Shown in pieces: positions 24,222 through 32,508 of a stretch of 64,000 nt of DNA. The notes under the pieces are model-generated. The model ran no database searches and had not been told where the DNA came from. It saw nothing but the letters and a program-made list of their open reading frames with translations. The stretch is from Nocardioides bruguierae (GTDB lineage Bacteria; Actinomycetota; Actinomycetes; Propionibacteriales; Nocardioidaceae): the NCBI RefSeq assembly GCF_023656415.1, contig NZ_JAMOIL010000008.1:1-64000 (forward strand), in the 5' to 3' direction. Position 1 is the first letter of the stretch; each line of letters opens with the position of its first letter. The position numbers and the translations under genes are program-made.

Positions 24222-25447
24222 GCACCGACGACCTGCGTCACCTGCTCGACGACGAGCTCGCGCACCTGCCCGCCCAGCCGCTGACGCTGGGCTCGGTGCA
24301 GCGCCGGGCCCGCACGGTGCGCCGCCGTCGCACCGCGCTGGCCACGGGCGCGGTGGCCGCGGTCGCCGCCGTCCTCGTGCCGCTGGCGGTCGTGGCCGGG
24401 GGCGCACTCTCCCGCGCGGACGACCTCGACCCGGTCTCCCCCTCCTCGCCGGCGGTCACCGTGGCCACCGACGGGGCGGGCACCGACGACGCAGCCGCCG
24501 TGACCGGCCCCGCCTGGTCGGACGGCACCACCATCCACGCCGCCGACGGGACGGTCGTGGAGGTCGACGTGGACGCCACCTCCGGCTTCTCGTTCGTGCC
24601 GCTCGGCGACCGGTTCCTCGCCGGTTCCTACGGCAACGGCACCGGGCTCGTCCTCACGCTCGTCGAGGCCGACGGCACCGTGGTGGACACCTTCGAGGGC
24701 ACCGAGTACGCCGTGGGCGACGGCCAGGGCCGCACCGCCGGATGGACGGTCGGACGAGGCGCGGACCGCAGCGTCGCCGTGCTCGGCGCCGGGGAGAGCG
24801 ACCCGACGCTGCTGCCGCTCACCGGGCTGCCCGACTCGGCCGGCCCGCCCGAGCTGCTGACCGTGCGCGGTGGCGGCTGCACCGAGGAGGCAGCGGACGA
24901 GGGGGACGGCTGCCAGGCCGTCGTCCTCACCAACGAGCGCTCGGGCGGCAGTCGCGCCTGGGTGGTGACCCCGGACGAGGCCCCGCGCGAGCTCGTGCCC
25001 GACGTCTTCTTCTCCGTCACCGGCGTCTCGCCGGACGGCACCCTCGTCGCCGGCACCACCGAGGTGGACGAGCGCGCGATGTCGACCTGCTCGGCGGTCG
25101 TCGACGCGGCCACGGGCACGGCGCTGTGGGAGACGTGCGAGGTGGGCTACCTGCGGTTCTCCCCCGACGGCGCGCACGTGCTGGCCACGGACCCCTGGCG
25201 CGACGGCCTCGGCCAGAACAGCTGGACCGTGCTGGACGCGCGGACCGGCGCCCAGGTGCAGCGCTACGAGGGTCTCCAGACCACCCAGGCCTGGGCCGGC
25301 CCCGACCAGGTGGTCGCCCTCGTGGGCGACTCCGCGACCAACGCCGGCGCCGTGCAGGTGTGGACCCTCGGCGACGACGAGCCCGATGTGCTGGCCGAGG
25401 ACCCGCGCCAGCTCATGCGGTTCTCGCTGGCGCTGCCCGGCGCGTGA
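24218..25447 (+). CDS. Membrane-anchored beta-propeller-like protein, putative sigma partner
   Basis: This 409-aa protein has a short cytoplasmic N-terminus (DDLRHLLDDELAHLPAQPLT, about 5-50), one membrane segment (GAVAAVAAVLVPLAVVAGG, about 47-66), then an extracytoplasmic region with repeated Asp-Gly strands and an SPDGTLVAG / SPDGAHVLA pair like TolB/WD-type beta-propellers. Coupled start-stop overlap with the sigma gene suggests it is the anti-sigma factor or a sensor for it. No canonical anti-sigma zinc motif is seen. Confidence 0.65.
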   Translation: MSTDDLRHLLDDELAHLPAQPLTLGSVQRRARTVRRRRTALATGAVAAVAAVLVPLAVVAGGALSRADDLDPVSPSSPAVTVATDGAGTDDAAAVTGPAWSDGTTIHAADGTVVEVDVDATSGFSFVPLGDRFLAGSYGNGTGLVLTLVEADGTVVDTFEGTEYAVGDGQGRTAGWTVGRGADRSVAVLGAGESDPTLLPLTGLPDSAGPPELLTVRGGGCTEEAADEGDGCQAVVLTNERSGGSRAWVVTPDEAPRELVPDVFFSVTGVSPDGTLVAGTTEVDERAMSTCSAVVDAATGTALWETCEVGYLRFSPDGAHVLATDPWRDGLGQNSWTVLDARTGAQVQRYEGLQTTQAWAGPDQVVALVGDSATNAGAVQVWTLGDDEPDVLAEDPRQLMRFSLALPGA

Positions 25448-25472
25448 GGGCGGATCAGCCTGTGAGGTCGGC

Positions 25473-26561
25473 TCAGCCCGCGAGGACGTCGGTGACCGGG
25501 AGGCTGGAGTCGGCGGGCAGGTCGAGGGAGGAGGGGACGCGGTCGCGCGCGACCATCTCGGCACCGAGCGCGGCGACCATGGCGCCGTTGTCGGTGCACA
25601 GCCCGGGTCGGGGGACGCGCACGCGGATGCCCAGCGACGCAGCCCGCTCCTCGGCCAGGTGCCGCAGCCGGGAGTTGGCCGCGACCCCGCCGCCGATGAG
25701 CAGGTCCTCGATGCCCTCGGAGGAGGCGGCGTCCAGCGCCTTGCGCACGAGGACGTCGCAGACGGCTTCCTGGAAGGAGGCGGCCACGTCGGCCACCGGC
25801 ACCGGCTCGCCGCTGCGCTCGCGGGCCTCGACCCAGCGGGCGACGGCGGTCTTGAGGCCGGAGAAGGAGTAGTCGAAGCGGTGCCGCTCGAGGTCGCGGC
25901 GCGAGGTGAGGCCGCGGGGGAAGTCGATGGCGACCTGGTTGCCCTCGCGGGCGGCCTTGTCGATGTGCGGACCACCGGGGAACGGCAGCCCGAGCACGCG
26001 GGCGACCTTGTCGAAGGCCTCGCCGGCGGCGTCGTCGATGGTGGCGCCCATCGAGACCACGCCGGCGCCCTCGGGGGTCCCGTCGCCGACGCCGGTCACG
26101 TCGGTGACGCGCAGCAGGCTGGAGTGGCCGCCGGAGACGAGCATCGCCACGCACGGCTCGGGCAGCGCGCCGTGCTCGAGCTGGTCGACGGCGACGTGGC
26201 TGGCCAGGTGGTTCACGCCGTAGAGCGGCTTGCCGAGGCCCAGCGCGAGCGCCTTCGCGGCGGCCACGCCGACCAGCAGCGCACCGGCCAGGCCGGGGCC
26301 GTTGGTCACCGAGATCGCGTCGAGGTCGGTGAGGGCGACGCCGGCGGTCTCGCAGGCGCGCTCGATGGTCGGCACCATCGCCTCGAGGTGGGCCCGGGAG
26401 GCCACCTCGGGCACGACGCCGCCGAAGCGGGCGTGCTCGTCGACGCTGCTGGCCACGGCGTCCGCCAGCAGCGTGTGGCCCCGGACGATGCCGACGCCCG
26501 TCTCGTCGCAGGACGTCTCGATACCCAGGACCAGCGGCTCGTCACGACTCACGCGGCCCAT
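25473..26561 (-). CDS. tsaD: tRNA N6-threonylcarbamoyladenosine transferase
   Basis: This 362-aa ASKHA-fold protein carries the metal-binding histidines in [12 protein letters not shown], and has [25 protein letters not shown] and [10 protein letters not shown]. It attaches the threonylcarbamoyl group to A37 of ANN-decoding tRNAs, together with TsaB (encoded at 27884). The start may be GTG 26552, which has CACAAT 7 nt upstream and fits the leaderless pattern; the ATG at 26561 adds three residues. Confidence 0.96.
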   Translation of the reverse strand: MGRVSRDEPLVLGIETSCDETGVGIVRGHTLLADAVASSVDEHARFGGVVPEVASRAHLEAMVPTIERACETAGVALTDLDAISVTNGPGLAGALLVGVAAAKALALGLGKPLYGVNHLASHVAVDQLEHGALPEPCVAMLVSGGHSSLLRVTDVTGVGDGTPEGAGVVSMGATIDDAAGEAFDKVARVLGLPFPGGPHIDKAAREGNQVAIDFPRGLTSRRDLERHRFDYSFSGLKTAVARWVEARERSGEPVPVADVAASFQEAVCDVLVRKALDAASSEGIEDLLIGGGVAANSRLRHLAEERAASLGIRVRVPRPGLCTDNGAMVAALGAEMVARDRVPSSLDLPADSSLPVTDVLAG

Positions 26562-26612
26562 TGTGCTCGCTGTGGGTGGGGCGGCTTGAATCCGGCCTGT
26601 TTCAATGCGGGA

Positions 26613-27401
26613 GTGCTCCCCCGCCCAGCGCACGTCGACCTCGCCACGCTCGTCGCGACCCACCCGGACCCCTTCGTCACGCATCAGGTGAACCCCGGCG
26701 ACAGCGTGGGCGCCTGGACGCTGGGCGACGCCGTCGTCCTGGACGGCAACCGCACCCGCGGCGGGGTCGACGACGGCCGGCCCGGCCTGTGGTGCACCGG
26801 ACCGGCCGTCGACCTGGACCCGCTCATGGCGCACGTCGAGCCGCTGATTCCCCGGCCGGGCAGGGTCAGCGTCGAGGAGACGTCCTTCGCCGCCCTGCCC
26901 GCCTCCTGGCGCTACGCGCCGAGCGGCCACTGGCACTGGATGCTGACCCGCACGGCACCCCGCCACGTCCCCGGCGAGGACGCCGTCACCCGGCTCCGCA
27001 CCGAGGGCGACGACCTCGCCGACGTGGACGCCCTCGAGGCGCTGCTGGACGTCGCCAACCCCGACTCCTTCGCCCGCGCCGGAACCCCGGGGGTCGAGGG
27101 CTGGCTGGGGGTCCGGGGCTCGGACGGCAGCCTCGTGGCCGCCGGGGCGATCCACCGCGACCCCGACGGCACCGGCCACCTGCGCGGCGTCACCACCCAC
27201 CCCGCGCACCGCGGCCGCGGCCTCGGCGCGGCGGTCTCCGCCGCGCTGACCCGCTGGGCCCTGGCCGGCGCCGCGGGCACCGCCACGCTCGGCGTCTACG
27301 TCGACAACGCCCCTGCCCTGGCCGTCTACGACCGGCTCGGCTTCACCACCCACCACACCTTCGTCTCCGGCCGCCCCGTCCCACCGCCGAGTCGGCAGTA
27401 A
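26613..27401 (+). CDS. GNAT-family N-acetyltransferase
   Basis: This 262-aa protein has its C-terminal GNAT core at about 170-255 ([20 protein letters not shown] with the RGRGLG acetyl-CoA loop, and [17 protein letters not shown]). The N-terminal half is a typical extension found in actinobacterial GNATs. It is divergent from tsaD and convergent with rimI. The substrate is unknown. The GTG start has only a weak ribosome site. Confidence 0.78.
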   Translation: MLPRPAHVDLATLVATHPDPFVTHQVNPGDSVGAWTLGDAVVLDGNRTRGGVDDGRPGLWCTGPAVDLDPLMAHVEPLIPRPGRVSVEETSFAALPASWRYAPSGHWHWMLTRTAPRHVPGEDAVTRLRTEGDDLADVDALEALLDVANPDSFARAGTPGVEGWLGVRGSDGSLVAAGAIHRDPDGTGHLRGVTTHPAHRGRGLGAAVSAALTRWALAGAAGTATLGVYVDNAPALAVYDRLGFTTHHTFVSGRPVPPPSRQ

Positions 27402-27416
27402 CTTGCTGCCGACTCA
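27389..27416. terminator. Bidirectional hairpin at GNAT/rimI junction
   Basis: The arms GAGTCGGCAG and CTGCCGACTC enclose the GNAT stop codon. A third copy of GAGTCGGCAG follows at 27421-27430, so the left arm is also directly repeated. Confidence 0.7.
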
Positions 27417-27437
27417 CCACCGAGTCGGCAGCAGCTT

Positions 27438-27887
27438 TCAGCGGGGTCCGAGGGTGAGCTCGCAGACGACGGCGGTCGCGCCGTCCGCGTAGTACCGCTT
27501 CCGGCGGGCCAGGTCGACGAATCCGTGCCGGGCGTAGAAGGCCCGGGCCCCGTCGTTGTCCTCGCGCACCTCGAGCAGCACCCGGTCGCAGCCGCCCTCG
27601 CGGGCGAGCGCCACGACGGCGTCCAGGAGGGCCGTGGCCAGGCCCGCGCGTCGGTGCTCGGGCAGCACGGAGATCCGCTGGAGCTCGGCCACGTCGACGA
27701 GGCTGACGACGGCGTGGCCCACGACCTGCCCGTCGGGGCCGAGCGCCACGAGGTAGGAGACGGTCGGGACGTCGCCGGTCAGGCCTGCCTCGACCAGACC
27801 GCGCGACCAGGCGTCCGGGCCCAGGTTGCGCGCCTCGAGCGCCGCGACGGCGTCGGTGTCGCCCGGCCCGGCGGCGCGGACGGTCAC
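27438..27887 (-). CDS. rimI: Ribosomal-protein-alanine N-acetyltransferase
   Basis: This 149-aa GNAT has ISVLPEHRRAGLATALLDAV, and NDGARAFYARHGFVDLARRK near the end, typical of RimI. It would acetylate the N-terminus of S18. The GTG start overlaps the tsaB stop, the standard tsaB-rimI arrangement. Confidence 0.88.
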   Translation of the reverse strand: MTVRAAGPGDTDAVAALEARNLGPDAWSRGLVEAGLTGDVPTVSYLVALGPDGQVVGHAVVSLVDVAELQRISVLPEHRRAGLATALLDAVVALAREGGCDRVLLEVREDNDGARAFYARHGFVDLARRKRYYADGATAVVCELTLGPR

Positions 27888-28522
27888 GAGACGGGCTTGC
27901 GGGCGCCGGGGGCCTCGGCGTCGGGGCGCCGCAGGTACAGAGGCTCGGGGTCGAGGATCTCGGCCATCTCCTCGGCGATCGCGACCGCCAGCCACGCCGC
28001 GCTCGGCCGGCGGGGGCCGGCGGTGCGGGCGAAGTGCTCGGGGTAGAGGTCGGCGCCCTCGCCGACGACGAGCGCATCCGTGGCGGCCTCGGCGGGCTTG
28101 ACCACGACGGGGCCGTCGATCCGGGTGCCGTCGGCGTCGTAGGAGGCCAGGTAGACCTCCTTGCGGCGGGCGTCGGTGGCCACCAGGAACGGCTCGGCCA
28201 CCTCGCCGGCGCCGACGGCCTGGGCCGCCAGCACGTCCAGGGTGCACACGCCGTAGACGGGCACCTCGAGGACGTGGCCGAGGGTCCGGGCGGTCACCAG
28301 CCCGACCCGCAGGCCGGTGAAGGGGCCGGGGCCCACGCCCACCCCGACGGCGGTCACGTCGAAGCGCTGCGCACCGGCGTCCGCGAGGACCCGCTCGATC
28401 ATCGGCGCCAGCTGCTCGCCGTGCCGCATCGCCACGTCGGCGTCCGCCGAGGCGACCACTCGCTCGCCGTCGTGCAGGGCGACGGTGACGCGGGGCGTGG
28501 CGGTGTCGAACGTGAGCAGCAC
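27884..28522 (-). CDS. tsaB: tRNA threonylcarbamoyladenosine complex protein TsaB
   Basis: This 212-aa ASKHA-fold protein partners TsaD. It has LLTFDTATPRVTVALHDG at the N-terminus and the helical VGVGPGPFTGLRVGLVTART dimerisation motif. GTG 28522 follows TAGCCT by 6 nt, so it is probably leaderless. It is followed by rimI. Confidence 0.93.
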   Translation of the reverse strand: MLLTFDTATPRVTVALHDGERVVASADADVAMRHGEQLAPMIERVLADAGAQRFDVTAVGVGVGPGPFTGLRVGLVTARTLGHVLEVPVYGVCTLDVLAAQAVGAGEVAEPFLVATDARRKEVYLASYDADGTRIDGPVVVKPAEAATDALVVGEGADLYPEHFARTAGPRRPSAAWLAVAIAEEMAEILDPEPLYLRRPDAEAPGARKPVS

Positions 28523-28567
28523 GCTCTCAGGCTAGGCCCACCCGGCGGCGCGGCCCGCACCGAGGGC

Positions 28568-29395
28568 TCAGCCCGCGGCCTCGTCCGCGTACTCCAGGGC
28601 GGCGGCGGCCACGTCGCGGGCGTAGGCCTCGGAGCGGTTGTAGCGCAGCACGGCCGCGGTCCAGGCCTGCGAGGAGTCCAGGTCGCCGTCGGCGCACAGG
28701 TACCGGGCCGCGCCGGCGGCGGCGTCGTCGAGGTCGAAGGGGTCGCGGGAGCCGTCGCGATCGCCGTCGACGGCGACCCCCGCCCAGGTGGACGGCAGGA
28801 ACTGCATGGGCCCCACGGCGTGCTCCCAGGTGGAGTCGCCGTGCCAGGCGGTGCCGGCGGGCGTCGCACGGATGGCGGCGAACCCCTCACGACCGTCGAG
28901 CGCGGGGCCGAGGATCGGTGAGGACGAGGTGCCGTCGGCGCGCAGGGTGCGGCCGTAGAGGGTGCCGTGCTGGGACTCGACCCAGCCGATGCCGGCCAGC
29001 GTCGTCCAGCCCAGGTCGCAGCCGGCGACGCCGCTGGTCTGCGCGGTGGCGTAGGCCCGGACGGCGGGGGCCGGGATGCCGGTGCGCTCGGCGGTGCGTC
29101 GCACCCAGGCGGGGTCCAGCGAGGATCGCGCCCCGGTCGTCCGCTCCACGGGGGCGGGCACGTAGGTCTCGGCCGGCGTCAGGTCGACGACGGGCTCGTC
29201 GTGGTAGAGCCAGCCCAGGCCGGCCAGCACCCCGGCGCCGACGACCAGGGCGGCCGTGGCGCGGTACAGCCCGGACTCCAGCGCTGCGGCCGCGCGCGGC
29301 GCCCGGCTCGCGGGGCGACGGGTGCGCCGCGTGCTCCCCGAGCGGCGGCGCGTGCTGCCGCGAGGGGGTGGGCGTCGAGCGGGCGTCCGGCTCAG
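28568..29395 (-). CDS. Membrane-anchored lytic transglycosylase-like protein
   Basis: This protein of about 275 aa has a very Arg-rich cytoplasmic start, one membrane segment (ATAALVVGAGVLAGLGWLY) and a C-terminal SLT-like catalytic domain (TLAGIGWVESQHGTLYGRTL with the active Glu, AVGPMQFLPSTWAGV, AARYLCADGDL). It would cleave peptidoglycan. No ATG or GTG was found at the right place; the CTG at 29395 overlapping the HAD stop is the best guess, so the N-terminus is uncertain. Confidence 0.75.
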   Translation of the reverse strand: MSRTPARRPPPRGSTRRRSGSTRRTRRPASRAPRAAAALESGLYRATAALVVGAGVLAGLGWLYHDEPVVDLTPAETYVPAPVERTTGARSSLDPAWVRRTAERTGIPAPAVRAYATAQTSGVAGCDLGWTTLAGIGWVESQHGTLYGRTLRADGTSSSPILGPALDGREGFAAIRATPAGTAWHGDSTWEHAVGPMQFLPSTWAGVAVDGDRDGSRDPFDLDDAAAGAARYLCADGDLDSSQAWTAAVLRYNRSEAYARDVAAAALEYADEAAG

Positions 29396-30033
29396 GCGGG
29401 CCAGCCCTGGACGGCGAGCCCGTGCTCGGCGATCGCCTCGCGCAGCACGGCGTGGCCCTGGTCGAGGTCCCAGCAGATGCCGGCCAGGCCGACGGAGCGG
29501 GCGGACTCGACGTTGTCGGCGCGGTCGTCGATGAAGAGCACGTCGGCCGGGTCCACCCCGCCGGTCGCGTCGGCGATCCGGGCCAGGCAGCGGCGGAAGT
29601 ACTCGGGGTCCGGCTTGGCCACGCCGAGCAGGTAGGAGTAGCAGATCGAGTCGAACAGGTCCGGGTAGCCGAAGACCCGGTTCATGTGCTCGGCCCGGTT
29701 GCGCTCCTGGTTGCTGCCCAGGTGCACGCCGATGCCCTGGGCGCGCAGCCCGGCCACCAGTGCCATGCTCGTCGGCTCGGCCCGCAGCCGTCGCCACACG
29801 GCCTCGTGCAGCCGCTCGCCCTCGGCCCGGCGGCCGCTGGCCAGCAGCATCCGGTCCAGGACGTCGACGAAGTCGCCGTCACCCGCGAGCGGCTTGCGCT
29901 CGGCCTCCCACGCGGCGTCCATGAAGGCGCGCGCGTCGGTGGCGTCGAACCAGGGCTCGAGGGCCTCGTACCAGTCCACGGTGGCGTGCTGGAGCACCCC
30001 GTCGGCGTCCAGGAGGACGTGCCGGATCGTCAT
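29392..30033 (-). CDS. HAD-family hydrolase
   Basis: This 213-aa haloacid dehalogenase-fold hydrolase has motif I DADGVL, motif II LGSNQ, a lysine in GVAKPDPEYFRRCL, and motif IV FIDDRADNVESA. It is of the small phosphatase type with an unknown substrate, and shares a strand and short spacing with cysQ upstream. Confidence 0.85.
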   Translation of the reverse strand: MTIRHVLLDADGVLQHATVDWYEALEPWFDATDARAFMDAAWEAERKPLAGDGDFVDVLDRMLLASGRRAEGERLHEAVWRRLRAEPTSMALVAGLRAQGIGVHLGSNQERNRAEHMNRVFGYPDLFDSICYSYLLGVAKPDPEYFRRCLARIADATGGVDPADVLFIDDRADNVESARSVGLAGICWDLDQGHAVLREAIAEHGLAVQGWPA

Positions 30034-30061
30034 CGTTCCGCCTGTCGTCAGTGCGCCGGGC

Positions 30062-30850
30062 TCACTCCGTGCCGTGCTTCGCGATGAACGCGAGGATCTG
30101 CTCGGAGAGCTCGGGGCGGCACACGATGAGGTCGGGCAGGTAGACGTCGTCCTGGTTGTAGACCAGCTCGTCGCCGTTGACCCGGGAGGTGAACAGGCCG
30201 GCCGCGCGGGCGACGGCGACGGGGGCCGCGGAGTCCCACTCGAACTGGCCACCGGCGTGCACGTAGGCGTCGGCGACGTCGCGCACCACGCTCATCATCT
30301 TCACGCCCGCGGAGCCCATCGGCACCAGCTCGGCGCCCATCTCCTCGGCCAGCGCCTGCACGAAGGCCGGCGGGCGGGAGCGGGAGACGGCGATGCGGGG
30401 CACGGCCGAGGAGGACGGCGGCACGACGGGCGCGCTGCCGGTGTTGAAGGTCTCGCCCAGCGCCGGCTGCGCCACGGCACCGGCGACGAGGGTGCCCTCG
30501 CCGTCGCCGGTGCGGCTCCACAGCGCCACGTGCACGGCCCAGTCGTCACGCGGCGGCTCGGAGAACTCGCGGGTGCCGTCCAGCGGGTCGATGATCCAGC
30601 AGCGCTCGGCCTCGAGCCGGGCCTTGTCGTCCTTGCCCTCCTCGGAGAGCACGGCGTCGTCGGGGCGGTACTGCCCCACGAGGCTCATCAGCAGCTCGTG
30701 CGCGGCGGCGTCGCCGGCGTCCTTGAGCGCCTTGCCCTCCAGGCCCTCGGTGCGCACCTCGAGGAGGCGGCGGCCGGCGGCTTCGGCCAGCCAGACGGCG
30801 AGGGCGTGGTCGTCGGCGTTCTCGGGCGGGGTACCAGGCTCGAAGGTCAC
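30062..30850 (-). CDS. cysQ: 3'(2'),5'-bisphosphate nucleotidase (CysQ-like)
   Basis: This 262-aa inositol-monophosphatase-family enzyme has metal-binding LSEEGKDD and the DPLDGTREFSEP motif, plus the C-terminal GQFEWDSAAPVAVARAAGL. It would dephosphorylate PAP or related bisphosphates in sulfur assimilation. GTG 30850 follows TACGCT by 6 nt (leaderless pattern). Assignment within the family (CysQ versus inositol phosphatase) is by resemblance to actinobacterial CysQ. Confidence 0.83.
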   Translation of the reverse strand: MTFEPGTPPENADDHALAVWLAEAAGRRLLEVRTEGLEGKALKDAGDAAAHELLMSLVGQYRPDDAVLSEEGKDDKARLEAERCWIIDPLDGTREFSEPPRDDWAVHVALWSRTGDGEGTLVAGAVAQPALGETFNTGSAPVVPPSSSAVPRIAVSRSRPPAFVQALAEEMGAELVPMGSAGVKMMSVVRDVADAYVHAGGQFEWDSAAPVAVARAAGLFTSRVNGDELVYNQDDVYLPDLIVCRPELSEQILAFIAKHGTE

Positions 30851-30939
30851 GCCCGGAGCGTAGCCGTCCGCAGGCTCAACTCCACGCCGGCGACGCCGGG
30901 ACGGACGGTGGCGTCCGGCACTCCCCACCTGTGAGCAGG

Positions 30940-31542
30940 TCAGGAGTTGAAGCGCTGCTGGGTCTTCTCGAGGCCGTCGGCGACCAGGGACTCGACCGCG
31001 TCCGCCGCGGTGTCGACCACGAACGGCAGCAGCTTCTTCTCGGCGGTCGAGTAGTTCGACAGCACGAAGTCCGCCACGTCCTGGCGACCCGGGGGGCGGC
31101 CGATGCCGACCCGCACCCGGTGGAAGTCGCCGGTGCCGAGGCTGGAGCGCATGGACTTCAGCCCGTTGTGGCCGTTGTCGCCGCCGCCGAGCTTGACCCG
31201 CATCGTGTCGAAGTCGATGTCGAGCTCGTCGTGGATCGCGACGACCTGGGCCGGCGGCACCTTGTAGAAGGTGGCGAGCGCCTTGACGGGGCCGCCGGTG
31301 TCGTTCATGTAGCAGCGCGGCCGGGCGAGGACGACGCGGGGCGCGTCGCTGCCGGGGGCGCCGAGGCGTCCCTCGACCACGTCGGCCCGGCCGGACTTGT
31401 GCGCCCGGAAGCCGGAGCCCATCCGCGAGGCGAGCTCGTCGGTGACCATGTAGCCGATGTTGTGCCGGTGCCCGGCGTACGACGGCCCGGGGTTGCCGAG
31501 GCCGACGACGAGCCAGGTGCTGCTCGTGGTGTCGTCGGTCAT
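30940..31542 (-). CDS. pth: Peptidyl-tRNA hydrolase
   Basis: This 200-aa enzyme recycles peptidyl-tRNA. The active His lies in [17 protein letters not shown], after [23 protein letters not shown] and [20 protein letters not shown] are conserved. It is encoded directly after rplY, the usual actinobacterial order. Confidence 0.95.
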   Translation of the reverse strand: MTDDTTSSTWLVVGLGNPGPSYAGHRHNIGYMVTDELASRMGSGFRAHKSGRADVVEGRLGAPGSDAPRVVLARPRCYMNDTGGPVKALATFYKVPPAQVVAIHDELDIDFDTMRVKLGGGDNGHNGLKSMRSSLGTGDFHRVRVGIGRPPGRQDVADFVLSNYSTAEKKLLPFVVDTAADAVESLVADGLEKTQQRFNS

Positions 31543-31630
31543 CGGTCCCCCGGGCCGTGTACGTGGATGCTGCTGGGTCCTGCTGGTGCTCCTGGACGGA
31601 GCGGGTGGAGCCGGGTGGCTGCCGGGAGGC

Positions 31631-32257
31631 TCAGGCCTCCTCGGTGTCCTCCGCCTCGTCCTTCTCGATGCCGGCCTCGGCCTCGGCCTCGGTCATCTCG
31701 GCGTCGACGTCGTCAGCGGTCGGGGCCTGCGAGACGTGCAGGACGAGCGCGTCGCCGTCGGTGAGCAGGGTGGAGCCGGCGGGCAGGGCCAGGTCCGAGG
31801 CGTGCAGCTGCTTGCCGACCTCGAAGCCCTCGACGTCGATCTCGATCCACTCGGGGATGCTCATGGCGTCGGCCTCGACCTCGATGGTCTGCAGCTCGGT
31901 GGTGAGCAGGCCGTCGCGGACGATCTCGCCGGTGACGTGGACGGGAACCTCGACGGAGACCTTCTCGCCGCGCTTCACGACGACCATGTCGACGTGCTCG
32001 ATGTGGCGCTTGATCGGGTCGATCTGGACCTGCTTGGTGAGGCCGAGGTGGGCCTCGCCCTCGAGGTCGATGTCGAGGATGGCGTTGGCGCCGCCGTGCT
32101 TGAGGGCGAGCATGGTCGCGTGACCCGGGAGGATCATGTGGACCGGCTCGGTGCCGTGGCCGTAGAGGACGGCGGGGATCTTGTCGGCGCGGCGGATGCG
32201 GCGGGCCGCGCCCTTGCCGAACTCGGTGCGCTTCTCGGCGGTGATCTTCTCGGACAT
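31631..32257 (-). CDS. rplY: 50S ribosomal protein L25/general stress protein Ctc
   Basis: This 208-aa protein binds 5S rRNA through its N-terminal L25 domain (about 1-95, [20 protein letters not shown]) and has the C-terminal TL5/Ctc beta domain (about 95-185). The tail is very acidic ([19 protein letters not shown]), as in CTC-type homologues. ATG 32257 was chosen from the family N-terminus. Confidence 0.94.
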   Translation of the reverse strand: MSEKITAEKRTEFGKGAARRIRRADKIPAVLYGHGTEPVHMILPGHATMLALKHGGANAILDIDLEGEAHLGLTKQVQIDPIKRHIEHVDMVVVKRGEKVSVEVPVHVTGEIVRDGLLTTELQTIEVEADAMSIPEWIEIDVEGFEVGKQLHASDLALPAGSTLLTDGDALVLHVSQAPTADDVDAEMTEAEAEAGIEKDEAEDTEEA

Positions 32258-32508
32258 GCGAGACTCCTCGGTGTCGGGGCGGGTGCGTTCTCGTCGGCCG
32301 CACGAGTGCGACCGGGTGCTGGTGGTGGCCGCGGCGCGAGACACGACGCGACACCAGGTCCCGCCCTGTCGATCACGGAGCCGGGGCCGGTCCGTGTGGA
32401 CCCCCCGCTCCCTCGCCGAGGCAACTCGCAGAGTCTACGCAGGCCACGCCGCCCGGGGCCAATCGCCCGGCCCGGGCCTGCGTCGGGGCCGCTGCCTAGG
32501 GTTGGCGC

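Noticed and set aside
22373..25447. Long plus-strand frame antisense to mscR and running into the sigma-partner gene
   Set aside because: Its first two thirds are low-complexity shadow sequence; only the part from 24218 is a supported gene.
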